Assembly: GCF_019703515.2 (NCBI RefSeq)
Contig: NC_059351.1
Location: 21,839,001 to 21,903,000 of the forward strand
Direction: 5' to 3'
DNA: 64,000 bases
From: Myxocyprinus asiaticus
Lineage: Eukaryota > Chordata > Actinopteri > Cypriniformes > Catostomidae
In this document: in pieces, positions 23,640 through 35,445 of the stretch
Numbering within the stretch: position 1 is the first letter of the stretch
Layout of the letters: every line of letters begins with the position of its first letter
Made by a program: the position numbers and the translations under genes
Notes under the pieces: model-generated
The model's database searches: none
Told to the model about the DNA's origin: nothing
Seen by the model: the letters and a program-made list of their open reading frames with translations, nothing else

Positions 23640-23847
23640 CACAACCGCTCAGCTCTGAAGAGAAAATCTGAATGAGTGGTTGCGAGCCAGCTACTTTTAT
23701 ACCCGTATGTCCGGGGGAGTGGCATGCAAATTCCACTCGCCAATTCCCATTGGCCTTTTTTCAAAATCAGAGGTGTTTGGGGCTCCCAAGAGTGACCCCT
23801 AGTGTCACTACATCGACACAACATCGAGTGAGTGACAGATAGGGAAC
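23640..23847 (-). promoter_or_regulatory. DIRS left terminal repeat with CCAAT/octamer/TATA (copy 3)
   Basis: In the minus-strand reading direction: CCAAT (ATTGG at 23749-23753), octamer (ATGCAAAT at 23724-23731), TATAAAA (TTTTATA at 23695-23701), then CTCATTCAG. The order and spacing are those of a compact pol II promoter. Activity is inferred. Confidence 0.7.
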
Positions 23848-23878
23848 TACTACTACTAATTTACTGTGTGTATGTATG

Positions 23879-23882
<4 letters not shown>

Positions 23883-23912
<30 letters not shown>
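23883..23912 (+). repeat. (TA)n microsatellite at Tc1 insertion site
   Basis: The TA run continues after the element at 25160-25180. The Tc1 element inserted into it, consistent with TA target choice. Confidence 0.85.
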
Positions 23913-23915
<3 letters not shown>

Positions 23916-25159
23916 TATATTGCCAAAAGTATTAGGTCATCTGCCTTTAGACGCATATGACCTTAAGCGACATCCCATTCTTAATCCATAGGGTTTAGTA
24001 TGACGTCGGCCCACCCTTTGCAGCTATAACAGCTTCAACTCTTCTGGGAAGGCTTTCCACAAGGTTTAGGAGTGTGTTTATGGGAATTTTTGACCATTCT
24101 TCCAGAAGCGCATTTGTGAGGTCAGACACTGATGTTGGACGAGAAGGCCTGGCTCGCAGTCTTCGCTCTAATTCATCCCAAAGGTGCTCTATCGGGTTGA
24201 GGTCAGGACTCTGTGCAGGCCAGTCAATTTCTTCCACACCAAACTCGCTCATCCATGTCTTTATGGACCTTGCTTTGTGCACTGGTGCGCAGTCATGTTG
24301 GAACAGGAAGAGGCCATCCCCAAACTGTTCCCACAAAGTTGGGAGCATGGAATTGTCCAAAATCTTTTGGTATGCTGAAGCATTCAGAGTTCCTTTCACT
24401 GGAACTAAGGGGCCAAGCCCAGCTCCTGAAAAACAACCCCACACCATAAACCCCCTCCACCAAACTTCACAGTTGGCACAATGCAGTCAGACAAGTACCG
24501 TTCTCCTGGCAACCGCCAAACCCAGACTCGTCCATCAGATTGCCAGATGGAGAAGCGTGATTCGTCACTCCAGAGAATGCGTCTCCACTGCTCTTGAGTC
24601 CAGTGGCGGCGTGCTTTACACCACTGCATCCGACGCTTTGCATTGCACTTGGTGATGTATGGCTTGGATGCAGCTGCTCGGCCATGGAAACCCATTCCAT
24701 GAAGCTCTCTACGCACTGTTCTTGAGCTAATCTGAAGGCCACATGAACTTTGGAGGTCTGTAGCGATTGACTCTGCAGAAAGTTGGCGACCTCTGCGCAC
24801 TATGCGCCTCAGCATCCGCTGACCCCGCTCTGTCATTTTACGTGGCCTACCACTTCGTGGCTGAGTTGCTGTCATTCCCAATCGCTTCCACTTTGTTATA
24901 ATACCACTGACAGTTGACTGTGGAATATTTAGTAGCGAGGAAATTTCACGACTGGACTTTTTGCACAGGTGGCATTCTATCACACTACCACGCTGGAATT
25001 CACTGTGCTCCTGAGAGCGGCCCATTCTTTCACAAATGTTTGTAGAAGCAGTCTGCATGCCTAGGTGCTTCATTTTATACACCTGTGGCCATGGAAGTGA
25101 TTGGAACACCTGAATTCAATTATTTGGATGGGTGAGTGAATACTTTTGGCAATATAGTG
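23913..25159 (-). mobile_element. Tc1-type DNA transposon, complete ends
   Basis: Perfectly matched termini CACTATATTGCCAAAAGTAT and the inverse, flanked by TA on both sides. About 1.25 kb, a normal Tc1 length. One transposase relic on the minus strand fills most of it. Confidence 0.93.
23995..25073 (-). pseudogene. Tc1 transposase, single frameshift
   Basis: DDE transposase. N-terminal paired-type DNA-binding region (REISSLLNIPQSTVSGIITK), the SGRPRKMTERGQRMLRR hook and second helix-turn-helix, then the catalytic domain: ILWSDESRFSIW (first Asp), [14 protein letters not shown] (second Asp) and [16 protein letters not shown] (Glu). Two frames overlap at 24405-24447: a one-base change next to the glycine-rich stretch VKFGGGG switches the frame. 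Otherwise the protein is open to the C-terminal GGPTSY. The start is taken at MKHLGMQT. Recently inactivated, by the low number of breaks. Confidence 0.9.
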
Positions 25160-25161
<2 letters not shown>

Positions 25162-25190
<29 letters not shown>

Positions 25191-26539
25191 TACAGCGCTA
25201 CAGAAGGTAATTTGCGCCTACATCCATAAGACTGTACAATTCATTCTCCATGTGCAGAGGCACCACCGACCTTTGGTGAAATTTTTGGTAAACTAGCACC
25301 ACCCCCACCCCCTTACACTCACCTGAATCTCCCTGGCAACATATCTCTACAGGCATTGAAATTTGTTGTTAAATTATGGTTAGAACTATAAGTCATACAG
25401 TATGTTTTGACTTTGTTTGGAATTCAAATTAGAAAGACTTTAAACAATGTGGACCCTCATTGTTCTTCATTGTTCCCTTTTCCCTTAAATCTAGACACAA
25501 ATATCAAAGTCTAACAAGAAGTACCCAATGTAAGCCATGGGATATCTCAGTCACTTGCAGGGCGAAAGGCTCTTTTACATCTAGTTTGGAAATTATTAGT
25601 GGTACTCACTAAGGTTACACTTTGGGTTAGAGTTTTTTCCAAACCCCTGTGATGAGTTTTGCTTGGGCAAGCACCGCACACATTTTCTTCAGAATGTCAA
25701 AATCTATTTTTATTTAGTGTCATTGGCCAAGCAGATAGAAAACATCAGCTCTTGGAAATAAGCTTTACATAACAGGATAAAGAATCCATGAAAAATCAAG
25801 GGAAGGACCGATATTTCAAGGAATTATGCACAGTTTCTTCTAGCTATGAATGGAAAAGCCACAGTATTATTTCAAGCCCTGAGCTCTGTGAATGGCAAGC
25901 ACCTTTGATTTGTGGCATCTTCGCCCTTCAAGAACACTCTTTGTTGGGTCCTGTGGGACTTCACTACATCTAAACTCCCTGCAATGGCACTGTGGAGAAG
26001 ATTTGAAGGATGTGAAAGTAATACACAGCAAGATTTCAAAGTTCTCAAACAACACGGCAAGGTGTCAGTCGCACAAATAAAGCTCGCCCCTGGGACGGCT
26101 TTATTGTTGTTTACATAAGAAAATCATTACACGGTTGATGAGATTTGGCATCAGTCGTACCCAGGGGAAGTTCATCAGGAAATATTCCCGTCACTAAAAA
26201 AAACAGATGACTAAAATTACCATGGTAACACATTCAGAATCACTCATGCACGCAAGATTGTATTCCGCAGTGCCTTCTAAAAGTTATTGGTGCTGTGAAG
26301 TACTGAAGAAGGCAAACAAAAGTTTGTCTGGAGTTGCCTAAATTAAACTCAAGGGTCAGTTCAGATGTCTTCGTATTTAAACAATGCTTTTATTCATAAA
26401 TGTTTGGCAGATGTTCATGATGCAGCTGGAAGTGAGATCAGTAGAAACTGCTAAAAGTCAACATGAAATTGCATTCGGAAACCATTTTTACTTCCATTAT
26501 GTGATATATTTTAGTGAATCAGAATATTCAACGTGAAAA
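25162..26539. other. Intronic DNA, nothing recognised
   Basis: A short TA/CA run at 25160-25190, otherwise unique-looking sequence. Short frames near 25870-26118 overlap on both strands and show no family features. Confidence 0.4.
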
Positions 26540-26740
26540 AAAATACGCTGTACTCTATTTTATCCATCAGGAATTGTTCGGATGGTGAAAAGTGTCTCTA
26601 TATGGCAGGTTGTTGGAGGGGAGGGGTCGAAAAATAGGGCTTGGTGATGTCAGCAAAAAAGGAAAGCCGTTTCAGAGGCGGAGCAAAGTTTATACATTTT
26701 GATTAAAGATTATGAAGACTTATGGGCCTTTCAGACCGTC
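26540..26740 (+). repeat. Interspersed repeat, uninterrupted copy
   Basis: CTATTTTATCCATCAGGAATTG at its start and GTTTCAGAGGCGGAGCAAAG toward its end match sequences that flank the TIR element at 28393-29156 (28310-28392 and 29157-29240). Family not identified. Confidence 0.55.
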
Positions 26741-28309
26741 ACAGCACAACCAACAGAACAAGTGTCTCGAGGCAAATTTTTAAAGGTTGACGTTCATTTT
26801 AACGTGACAGAGCATCTGAAAAAAAAAAAAAAAGTTTAACACTTAAAACAGAGGGACCTGCTGCAGCGATCGAAGACGTCAATGTAGCACGTTTAGACTA
26901 GAGGGATGAAAAGAAAAACATAAAAAACACTTAAAAAGGTGCAGATGGACACAAAAACGTGTATGTGTCAATGGCCCCTTACAATTATATTCTTTCGATG
27001 AAATTGTTCTGAAGAAATTGTTAATAGTGAATAATAATAATATAAATCAGTCCTGCTCACTGATAACTGTGCAAATATAGGCCTATCTAGAGCAATGGTA
27101 TAGCAAAATCTCTACTTTTTAACACTTTGGGCTCTGTGACCACTGCATTTTGCCTATAAAGTTAAAAACTTTTCTGAATGGGACACATGCTGGGCTGTTT
27201 TGCAGTTCATTACAGACACTTGCAGCCTAATAAGAATTCACACCAGGTGTTCTCTCTGTGTATTACTTTAATTCAAGGTCTGTTTCAGGTGGCGGTTGTT
27301 GTAAAAGTTTATTTTGACAGACTCAATACCTCTTGAACCTGGACAAATTGGATAACAAGCTGCACTGAGGTGTGCCGAGGAAGCCACTGCTTTCAAAAAC
27401 AAACCAACGGCCGAAAATAGTATTTCTATTTATTTTCCATTTATACATTTGTTTCCTTCCATCTCTATTTCAGCGAGAACACAGTTGTCGCAAAATGTCA
27501 CAGCCATCAAAGTCTATTCACCACGCTTTTTTCAATATTTATTTTTTTCCAAATGGAAATAAATGTTGTTCACTTATTTTTCATTTCCCACACCAGGTGA
27601 GCTCCTCGTGAAATTGTGGCGCTCTTACAAGATATTAGCATTGAAAATAAAGCCCATTGTGCGTGAAATAATCAAAGTCTAGCCGGCAGTCATCTCAGAT
27701 GGAGCAGTCACACACCATTACATCTGTGAGGTCTTTTGGGACCGAGGTGAAGTGATGTACTGGGGGAGTGTAATGCTAGCTCATTCCTCACATTAATGCA
27801 TAGGGAATTAGACTAATATTTTAACAATGGCACTTCTGATGAGCCCTATCGAAGCAGAAAATAATCAATTTCTGAGATAGCAGCTCAGTTAATGTACAGC
27901 TAGATTTTAGATTTTGTATTCTGTATAACAGCGGCATTTCATCATGGAAATGATTTCTAACAGGGTTGATTTAGTGTTGATTCACGATGCTTTGCAAATT
28001 TAACCTGAGGTTCAGAGATATTGTTTTATTGGGTAAAAGTGGATATGATGCGAATCAGAAGTGTTATATTATGAGTATAATATTTTATCTGGCTGATAAG
28101 GGTTGAAGTTGTTTTATCACTTTAAATTTAATACAAGATGTCGACAGATATGATATTTTTGATATCTAGAGAGGGTGGCCATTAGCCGATATAATGTTTT
28201 TTTAATAATGAGAATTAATTATATTTATACACATAATTGCTTTAAATTCAACCTCAAGTGGTGTTCTCAACACATTTTACTGTTGTAATATGCCGTATTT
28301 TCCACGTCA
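26741..28309. other. Intronic DNA, nothing recognised
   Basis: No coding or repeat structure that I can support. A poly-A run lies at about 26820-26833. Confidence 0.4.
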
Positions 28310-28392
28310 TTAGAAAAAAAAAATAGGGTTATTTTATCCACCAGAAATTGATTAGATTATGAAAAGTAGACTTAACATAGCCTTCCACTGGA

Positions 28393-29156
28393 TCTAGGGC
28401 AGTCACGATTATGAAATTTGGCTGACGATTAATTGTCAATCAAATAATTGCAATTATGATGATTCATTGTCTGTTTTTTGGCTCTTATGATTACGATGAT
28501 AAATTGTCATACAAATTGTCATACTTTTTCATAGCTGTTTGTGTACTTCATAAACCTTAAGTCATTTATTTAGTTATTTACTTTTTGGATTTTCTTTAAG
28601 GCTATAAAAACTTATGAGGGACATTAAAAAAGATATATTTTAAATATCAAAATATTAAAAAAATAAATAAAAGAGCCTTGGTCTATTTTGCATTTACACT
28701 GTTGTTAGAACAACATGATATTATATTATATTATATTATATTATATTATGCAGTAGTTAAATATTTCTGTCCAAAATAGAGTAAGTGGGCATGACACAGG
28801 GCTCCTCTGTGTCACTGCGTGTATGAACCCACAATGACAAATAAAATTTGGCATTACACAATTGTTAAATTAAAGTGAAACCAGAAAGCTTTGCATTTAG
28901 CACGAACCTCAGCTGGTGGTGCGTGCATCACAGCACTTCCAGATTAGAAGCGGTTAATCATCATATGGTCTTCAGGAGCTGCACTCAGTGCGGTCTGCGA
29001 TGTGTCTCAGTGAGACGGTCGGAGCTCAATTGAATGAGACACTCAAACGCGGCATTCATTTCCTCATTTGGACAGTAAAATAATATTGGAAATTAAAGCA
29101 CACAATGATATCAAATAACCGCGATCAGACGATTATTTATTAATCGCGACAGGCCT
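28393..29156 (+). mobile_element. Non-autonomous TIR element, copy B
   Basis: Ends TAGGGCAGTCACGAT and ATCGCGACAGGCCTA form imperfect inverted termini. Inside are ATTAATTGTC repeats, a (TTATA)n array at 28716-28750 and segments shared in the same order with copy A (15770-16956, opposite strand). It has no transposase. It interrupts a repeat whose uninterrupted relative is at 26540-26740. Superfamily not assigned. Confidence 0.6.
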
Positions 29157-29240
29157 AATTGGAACCAAAGTCGTTTCAGAGGTGGATAACGTTATAATAT
29201 AATACTTTGATGAAAGATTACAAAGATATAAACATAATTT

Positions 29241-30302
29241 TCCTATGGAATAACAGGCTCTGAATGTTTTTTTTTGTTTGTTTGTTTGTTTTTACATAAT
29301 GCAACCAGGAATGTGTATTTGGAGTTATTTTTTTATTTTTTTTGTACAGTTTTTCAATTCTCACTCTAAAATTTGGGAAAAACTGAAAATGGGTAGTGTC
29401 CATTTAAAATTCTAGCTGATTAATCTTAAAATGGCCAAATATCAGCTGATCAATTGGCCTTGTCAATTGGCCTTGTCAACTTATTGACAATCACTTATTC
29501 TGGCCAAGAATAAAGAATCCATTGAATAGACTTTTATTGTATTTTATTTTGTTATTGCCGATTTTGGAGTCATCCCGTCCTTACTTGACTCGTTTAAGTT
29601 CTAAAAACAACCCCACTGTAAACCTTTACGATGTATGTTACGACGCTTGTTTAAAACTGTGATGTAGGTGGTCTAATACAGTCTGAAATCAAATTCTAAA
29701 GTATACACGGTTTTGATTTCTGCCCATAAAATTACTGTAGCGACTAAGCAGAGTGTAGTTCAGCTATTAGCAGCTAGCAGTATTGGAGGGTAGCTAACTC
29801 ACTAAAGTAGGAACTCTACTAACCTAACTATGTTTTTAGGAGCATGACAGTAGCCCAAATATTTTAAAACAGCCTAGCTCTTCCAGTCACAACCTACTTT
29901 TTACAACAAGTAATAGGGTAGCGTCACAAAATGTAACACATTTTCAACAACTGAGCATCAGTGGCTTGTTGTGCAGGGAACAGGTCTGGCCGAGGCAGGT
30001 TGTCTATTCCAGATGGGTGGGGCTGATGTAGATGTGGGTTGGGATGGAGGTATGGTTGATGCCTCAGGCTCTTCCTGGGCTCACTCCAGCCACCAGATGC
30101 TACCTGTAATACTGTGGAACTCTCCAGTTAGCATCTGTAAAATGTGCAGTAGACCAAATATTTTTTCTTTCCTGTTGCTCATCCATTTCCCAGCTTTCCA
30201 AAAAATTAATAAGAGTTGGATGATGGATGGATGGTTTCCAATTCTTCATGATTTTTGACACTTAAACTGATATGAGAACCAACTACACTAAAATAGAGAT
30301 TC
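29241..30302. other. Intronic DNA, nothing recognised
   Basis: AT-rich with T-runs and no supported gene. Confidence 0.4.
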
Positions 30303-30869
30303 AAGATGGTGCCTGGATGGTTGTTGGCTTGCCATCATCACTCATTTGTGCCATTCGTTTTGTATTTACTGCTGTTGGCGGTGTGCCTCTGTGCTCTGAA
30401 AACTACTGCTGCATTGACTTATGATCGTCAAACCCTTCTTAATTTACATTTCTCTGATACGGACCTGTGCAGACAAAATCCCGGTGGAGAGCACCTTCCT
30501 CACCTTTTCCCGTGGTTGCTTGCTGCTCGAACAGCTGCATTTTCATTGAAAGAAGCGCCATAAAAAGAGAGGAAAGAGCAGTGGTTTCCTTGTCAGGCTC
30601 AGGAGATCCTTGGGCTCACCTTCATTGTTTGTCAGGGCTGGCTCTGGCGGCTGCCGCGAAAGCAACAGTCGGCATATTTATCTTAATCCTCACCATCCGC
30701 AGGAGTCTCGAGTTACCTGTCTTATTCCCATTCTCCCTGACTCAGCTACATCTATACGTGGCCCACTGAGGCAGCACACTATCAATAGAGGTATTAACTA
30801 TCGAAATCTTTGATTTCTGGAGCATACCAAACCAACAAAAGAATTCCCAGGTGCCAGCTCGGTACAAGC

Positions 30870-31560
30870 GAAGATGGCTTTGGTAAATTCGAGATCCCTC
30901 TCTAATAAATCGTTTATCTTAAATGATTTTTTTTACATCACATGACCTGGATTTTTTTATTAGTGACTGAGACTTGGCTCAACGTTAGTCAGTTGGATTT
31001 ATTATCCGATCTCTCTCCAGTGGATTGTGACTATTTTAACTCCCCCAGAACAGTGGGATGAGGCGGGGCCTTGGCTACAGTTTTTAAAAACTGTTTTAAA
31101 TGCAGACTGTTGCCTTCAGATCAATATCAGACATTTGAGCTGCAAATACTGAAGATTGAAATATCCAGTCCTGTGCTTTGTGCTTTCATTTATAGACCAC
31201 CTAGATATAATAAGGACTTTATTCATGAATTTTATTTCTACTATCATCCCTACAGCTGATAAACTTCTCATTGTGTGTGACTTTAATATTCATATTTGTT
31301 GCCCTTCCCATCACTTGGTGAAGGAGTTCAGTGAATGTGCAACTCATTGATTCTTTTGATTTTACACAGCATGTTACTGGTCCTACGCATGAACACGTAC
31401 ATACACTTGATCTTGTTTTATCACTTGGTCTTCCAATGTGTAATATTGATAGTAATTAATTTTTTCTGTCTGATCATATGGCTGTTACTTTTAATGCAAT
31501 ATTTCTGTATTTGCCTCTGATTGATCACATGCCTCTGTATAATTTTCATCCCATCTCTTC
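30870..31560 (+). pseudogene. L2 endonuclease domain, multiply broken
   Basis: Read across several frames: KMALVNSRSLSNKSFIL, then a segment with SPRTVG and ATVFKNCFKCRLLPSDQYQTFE, FIYRPP, IVCDFNIHICCPSHHLV (family GDFNIH; Gly replaced by Cys) and DHMPLYNF. These are the motif order of an APE endonuclease of the L2/Jockey group. Stops and indels every 50-100 codons make it dead. Confidence 0.8.
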
Positions 31561-31708
31561 TTTCAGAGCAAAGGAATTTTCAGATGCATTTTCAGTGTCT
31601 AAAGCATCTAGCATTATGGAAGCCACTTCGATTAGTTTGTGTACTGAGGAGCTTTCTAATTTGTTTAATGACACCTGTACAAATATTCTGGACTCTATTG
31701 TCCCTTTT

Positions 31709-31818
31709 AAGTCTCCCCAACTTAGGACATAGCCTTGGTTTAATAACCATACAAGAGCCCTTAGGCAGGAATGCCAGAAAGCTGAACGCAAATGGAAAAA
31801 AAGACAAGTTACAAGTAT
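31709..31818 (+). repeat. L2 linker segment, original copy of internal duplication
   Basis: Begins AAGTCTCCCCAACTTAGG and ends GACAAGTTACAAGTAT. It encodes the charged linker between endonuclease and RT. It recurs with four differences at 32820-32939. Confidence 0.9.
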
Positions 31819-31939
31819 CCTATGAAATCTTAAAAACATTCTGTCTGCTTATCAGCTCTCTGTAAAAGATGCGAAATCTAAATATGTTTCAGATTTAATT
31901 TCTAAAAACTCACATAACTCAAAAGTTCTGTTTAATACT

Positions 31940-33706
31940 TTGGACAAAGTAATTAATCCCAGGGTTACTTCATATCCAGATGCTACCCCTGAGTCTTGTA
32001 TAATCTTTTTAGATTTTTTAATGAGCAAAGTAGCTGCTCTGCTTTCCTGTATTCCTAGTAATAGGTATGATCCTTCTATTCCTACTTCTTATTCTGTTCA
32101 GTTAAATAATTTTACCTCTATATCTCTCTCTAAGCATACGGATATAATTTTAAAGATGAAACCCACTACCTCACCTTTGGATATTATGCCCACACGGCTT
32201 TTTAGAGATGTGCTAGGCTTGATTGGTAAATCTGTTTTGGCCATTATGAATAGCTCGTTAAGCACTGTTGTTCCTTCCTGCCTTAAGCATGCAGTGATTC
32301 AGCCTTTTCTTAAGAAGCCAAATCTTGATTCTACCGACTTTAACAACTTTCGACCTATCTCTAAAAATGCCTTTTTTATCGAAAGTTCTTGAGAAGATTG
32401 TCTTTTCACAGCTTTCCTCATTTTTAGCAGAATATAATATTCTTGATAAATTCCAATCTGGGTTTAGACCCCGTCATAGTACCGAAACCGCTCTTCTTAA
32501 AGTGACAAATGACCTTTTGCTCACTTTGGACTCTGGTAGCTCAGCAATTGTAATTTTGCTTGATCTAACTGTGGCGTTCGATACAGTTCATCATAGCATC
32601 CTTTTAGACCGCCTAAAGTAGGAGGTTGGTATTAGTGGCACAGCCTTACATTGGTTTACCTCCTATCTTTCAGACAGGTCCCTGGCAGTTAGAATTGGTA
32701 ACCACTCATCTCCCCCTGCACCTTTCTCCAGTAGCCTGCCTCAAGGTTGCATTTTAAGCCCTATTTTATTTTCATTGTATATGTTACCTTTGGGTTCTGT
32801 TTTTAAGAATTATTCTGTCCTCTATTGTCTAAGTCTCCCCAATTTAGGACATAGCCTTGGTTTAATAACCATACAAGAGCCCTTAGGCAGGAATGCCGGA
32901 AAGCTGAGCGCAAATGGAAAAAAGACAAGTTACAAGTATGTAGTTCCACTGCATCCTGAAGATGGCTCCTGTGCAAATATTAATAAGTGTCTTGATGTAA
33001 AATGTTGGATGGCTAGGAACTTTCTCCATCTAAATGAGCAAAACTGAAATTGTTGTTTTTGGTTCTCTTAGCACCGCCCTTGAATTTCTAACTATATGGG
33101 TCTTTCCTTATGCAAAAAATCTTGGTGTAGTCTTTGACTGAGCTAAATTTTAAGAAACAAGTCAAGGTTTCAAGGTGGTGAAAAGCAGCTTTTTTCAATT
33201 CAAGGTAATTGCAAAGTTAAAACCGATGGTCCTCCATGCTTTTGTATCATCTTGGCTTGATTATTGCAATGCTGTGTATTTGGGCCTCAGCCAGTCATCT
33301 TTATACTGTTTGCAGTTGGTACAGAATGCTGCTTCAAGATTACTGACTGGCACCGGAAAGAGAGACAGTATTACTCCTATTCTGGCCTCTCTTCACTGGT
33401 TATCCATCAAATACAGGATCCATTTTAGGTTCTATTATTTTAACTGGCCACACCCCTTATTACTTATCAGATCTGCTGATTTTACATCAGCCCGCAAGGA
33501 ATCTTAGATCTGCCGATAAACTCCTTCTTCAGATACCTCGTCATGCCTAAAACGCAAAGGTGATTGTGCCTTCTCGATAGCTGGTCCCAGGCTGTGGAAT
33601 AAGTTACCGTTGAGTATTAGATCAGCTCCCACTCTCAATACTTTTAAATCAGCCCTGAAGACTCACTTTTATACCCTGGCTTTTGAGTCTCATTCAGAAG
33701 GGGATT
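31940..33706 (+). pseudogene. L2 reverse transcriptase, active site replaced
   Basis: Recognisable RT blocks: [28 protein letters not shown]; after a frame change [16 protein letters not shown] and [18 protein letters not shown]; motif [21 protein letters not shown]; a TAG at 32619; TSYLSDRS; and SSLPQGCILSPILFSLYML (motif B). The YADD block that should follow LPLGSVFK is absent. In its place stands the duplicated linker segment, after which PLHPEDGSCANINKCL and NFLHLNEQN resume. The C-terminal part (33175-33507: SWLDYCNAVYLG, NAASRLLTGT, ASLHWL) is open. Inactive. Confidence 0.87.
32820..32939 (+). repeat. L2 linker segment, displaced copy in RT
   Basis: Duplicate of 31709-31818 in the same orientation, placed where the catalytic YADD box belongs. 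The flanking RT sequence is collinear on either side. Confidence 0.9.
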
Positions 33707-33819
33707 AAATAATGGTTTTATTTTAGCTTTTGTATTATTTTATTTCTGCTTTCTGTTGTTGAAATTATCTTTGTGCAGCACTTTGGGATACATTAGTTGT
33801 ATTAGAAATGTGCTTTATA

Positions 33820-34270
33820 GGGGGCCTGGGTAGCTCAGTGGTAAAGACACTGGCTACTACCCCTGGAGTTCGCTAGTTCGCTAAGTGACTGAGTGACTCC
33901 AGCCAGGTCTCCTAAGCAACCAAATTGGCCCGGATGCTAGGGAGGGTAGAGTCACATTGGGTAACCTCCTCGTGGTCGCTATAATGTGGTTCGTTCTCAG
34001 TGGGACGCGTGGTGAGTTGAGCGCAGATGCCGTCGTGGATGGCGTGAAGCCTCCACACACGCTATGTCTCCGTGGCAATGCGCTCAACAAGCCACGTGAT
34101 AAGATGCGCAGGTTGATGGTCTCAGACGTGGAGGCAACTGGGATTCGTGCTCCGCCACCCGGATTGAGGCGAGTCACTACGCGACCACGAGGACTTAAAA
34201 GTGCACTGGGAATTGGGCATTCCAAATTGGGTGAAAAAGAAAAAAAAAAAAAAGGAAAAAAGGAAAAAAA
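33820..34270 (+). mobile_element. tRNA-derived SINE with perfect 16-bp TSD
   Basis: The head reads GGGGGCCTGGGTAGCTCAGTGG, a pol III A box, with a damaged B box near 33868 (AGTTCGCTAGTTCGC). The body contains CTCCAGCCAGGTCTCCTAAG and ends in an A-rich tail. AGAAATGTGCTTTATA stands immediately before (33804-33819) and after (34271-34286), an exact target-site duplication. It is nested in the L2 3' UTR. LINE-driven mobilisation is known for this class. The frames across it (33881-34366) are not genes. Confidence 0.93.
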
Positions 34271-34490
34271 AGAAATGTGCTTTATAAATAAAGTGTGACC
34301 TTGAACTACAGCAAACACAAAATATATAACCGAATTAAAAGAGTGATTCATTCGCGGATTGTGCATTGCTTGTTCTGATTCTTAACAGAAAATATGGGAC
34401 ATATGACATCATGTTAATTTTACATTAAGTTGAATTATTGTTTTCAGAGTCTGAATGTTTTATTGTATACTTGATACTACTTTTAGATAC

Positions 34491-35130
34491 TTTAAAGGGA
34501 TATTCCAGGTTCAATACAAGTTAAGCTCAATTGACAGCATTTATGGCATAATGTTAATTACTACAAAATAATTTCGATTAGTCCCTCATTTTCTTAAGAA
34601 AAAAAAAAGGAAGTAAGGCACTTACAGTCGAAGTGAATGGTGCCAATTTGTGGAGGGTTTAAAGGCAGAAATATGAAGCTTATTTTATAAAAGCATTTAC
34701 ATTAATTCTTCTGTTAAATTTGAGCTGTTTGAAAGTTGTTTAAATCAGCATTGTAGGGTTTTAGGGTTTACAGCGTTATATCATGATATCAACTTGGATA
34801 TAACTTTTAGAGGTTGACAGATAGTTGATTTTGCTGATAACAGTAGGTGGTGGGAAAGGCCAATAAACGATTAATAGGCCGATAGTTTATCAAATAAATG
34901 TTTAGAATGTAAAAAATAAAATAAATAATCTATTCTTTCCTTACTATGACCGGCACAGACAAAGAGTCCTAAATGAATAAAATCTTTTATGCAGTTTATT
35001 GCTCAACCAAAATTCTAAAATAAGCAGAAAAAAAAAAGAAGAAGATTTGGTGCATAATGCAGGACTTCAAAGTATAAACAAGCCCAAAATACACCAGAGA
35101 CTCTTATTATGAAATGAAGAAATGATCATT

Positions 35131-35168
<38 letters not shown>

Positions 35169-35445
35169 ATCAGCACAGATTAATCTGTAAAAAACTTTAC
35201 ACAGAAAAGGTTAGCAAGCAATTTTATTACACTAATATCATGTTAACATGCATATTGTTTATGTCTTGTGGCTGTACTTTTGAAACAGTATTTTAACGTT
35301 TACGAATTGGCCCCATTGACTTCCACTGTAAGTGCCTCACTGGAACCCATTTTTGCTATTTTTATAGAAAGGAGGGGTGAGTCCAAATTAATTTATGCCA
35401 CAAATGCTGTCCATTGAGCTTAAAGTGAGTAAGTGATTTTTTTTT
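34491..35445 (+). mobile_element. TTAA-type foldback MITE
   Basis: The left arm starts TTAAAGGGATATTCCAGG, with TTAAGCTCAATTGACAGC. The right arm contains the inverse (GCTGTCCATTGAGCTTAAAG near 35407-35426) and the shared GTAAGTGCCTCACTG. The middle holds a long A-run (about 35132-35166). Same family as 5495-5800 and 57450-57882. Confidence 0.7.

Larger units (their letters stand above)
20521..23847 (-). mobile_element. DIRS-type YR retrotransposon, copy 3 (3'-truncated)
   Basis: Minus-strand copy. Its left end is marked by GTT (AAC at 23845-23847), followed by the terminal repeat with promoter motifs, gag start, RT with the YLDD box, RNase H, recombinase and part of the 3' UTR. The ICR and right repeat are missing; it ends inside the 3' UTR at about 20521. 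An internal deletion fuses RNase H to the recombinase in frame. Confidence 0.92.
30303..34310 (+). mobile_element. L2-type LINE, near full length, rearranged
   Basis: Starts AGATGGTGCCTGGATGGTTG. It has a short 5' coding-like region (ALTYDRQTLLNLHFSDTDL, typical of fish L2-type ORFs), broken endonuclease and RT domains, and a 3' UTR interrupted by a SINE. It ends AATAAAGTGTGACCTTGAAC. A 110-bp segment from the linker (31709-31818) is repeated at 32820-32939, replacing the RT active site. Confidence 0.88.

Noticed and set aside
24074..24655. 193-codon plus-strand frame
   Set aside because: Antisense shadow of the Tc1 transposase, whose minus-strand reading shows all the family motifs.
33820..33895. 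Possible functional tRNA gene
   Set aside because: It has an A box, but the B box is damaged, it does not fold as a full cloverleaf by eye, and it continues into a SINE body with TSD.
33881..34366. 161-codon minus-strand frame
   Set aside because: Entirely within the tRNA-derived SINE and its A-rich tail.
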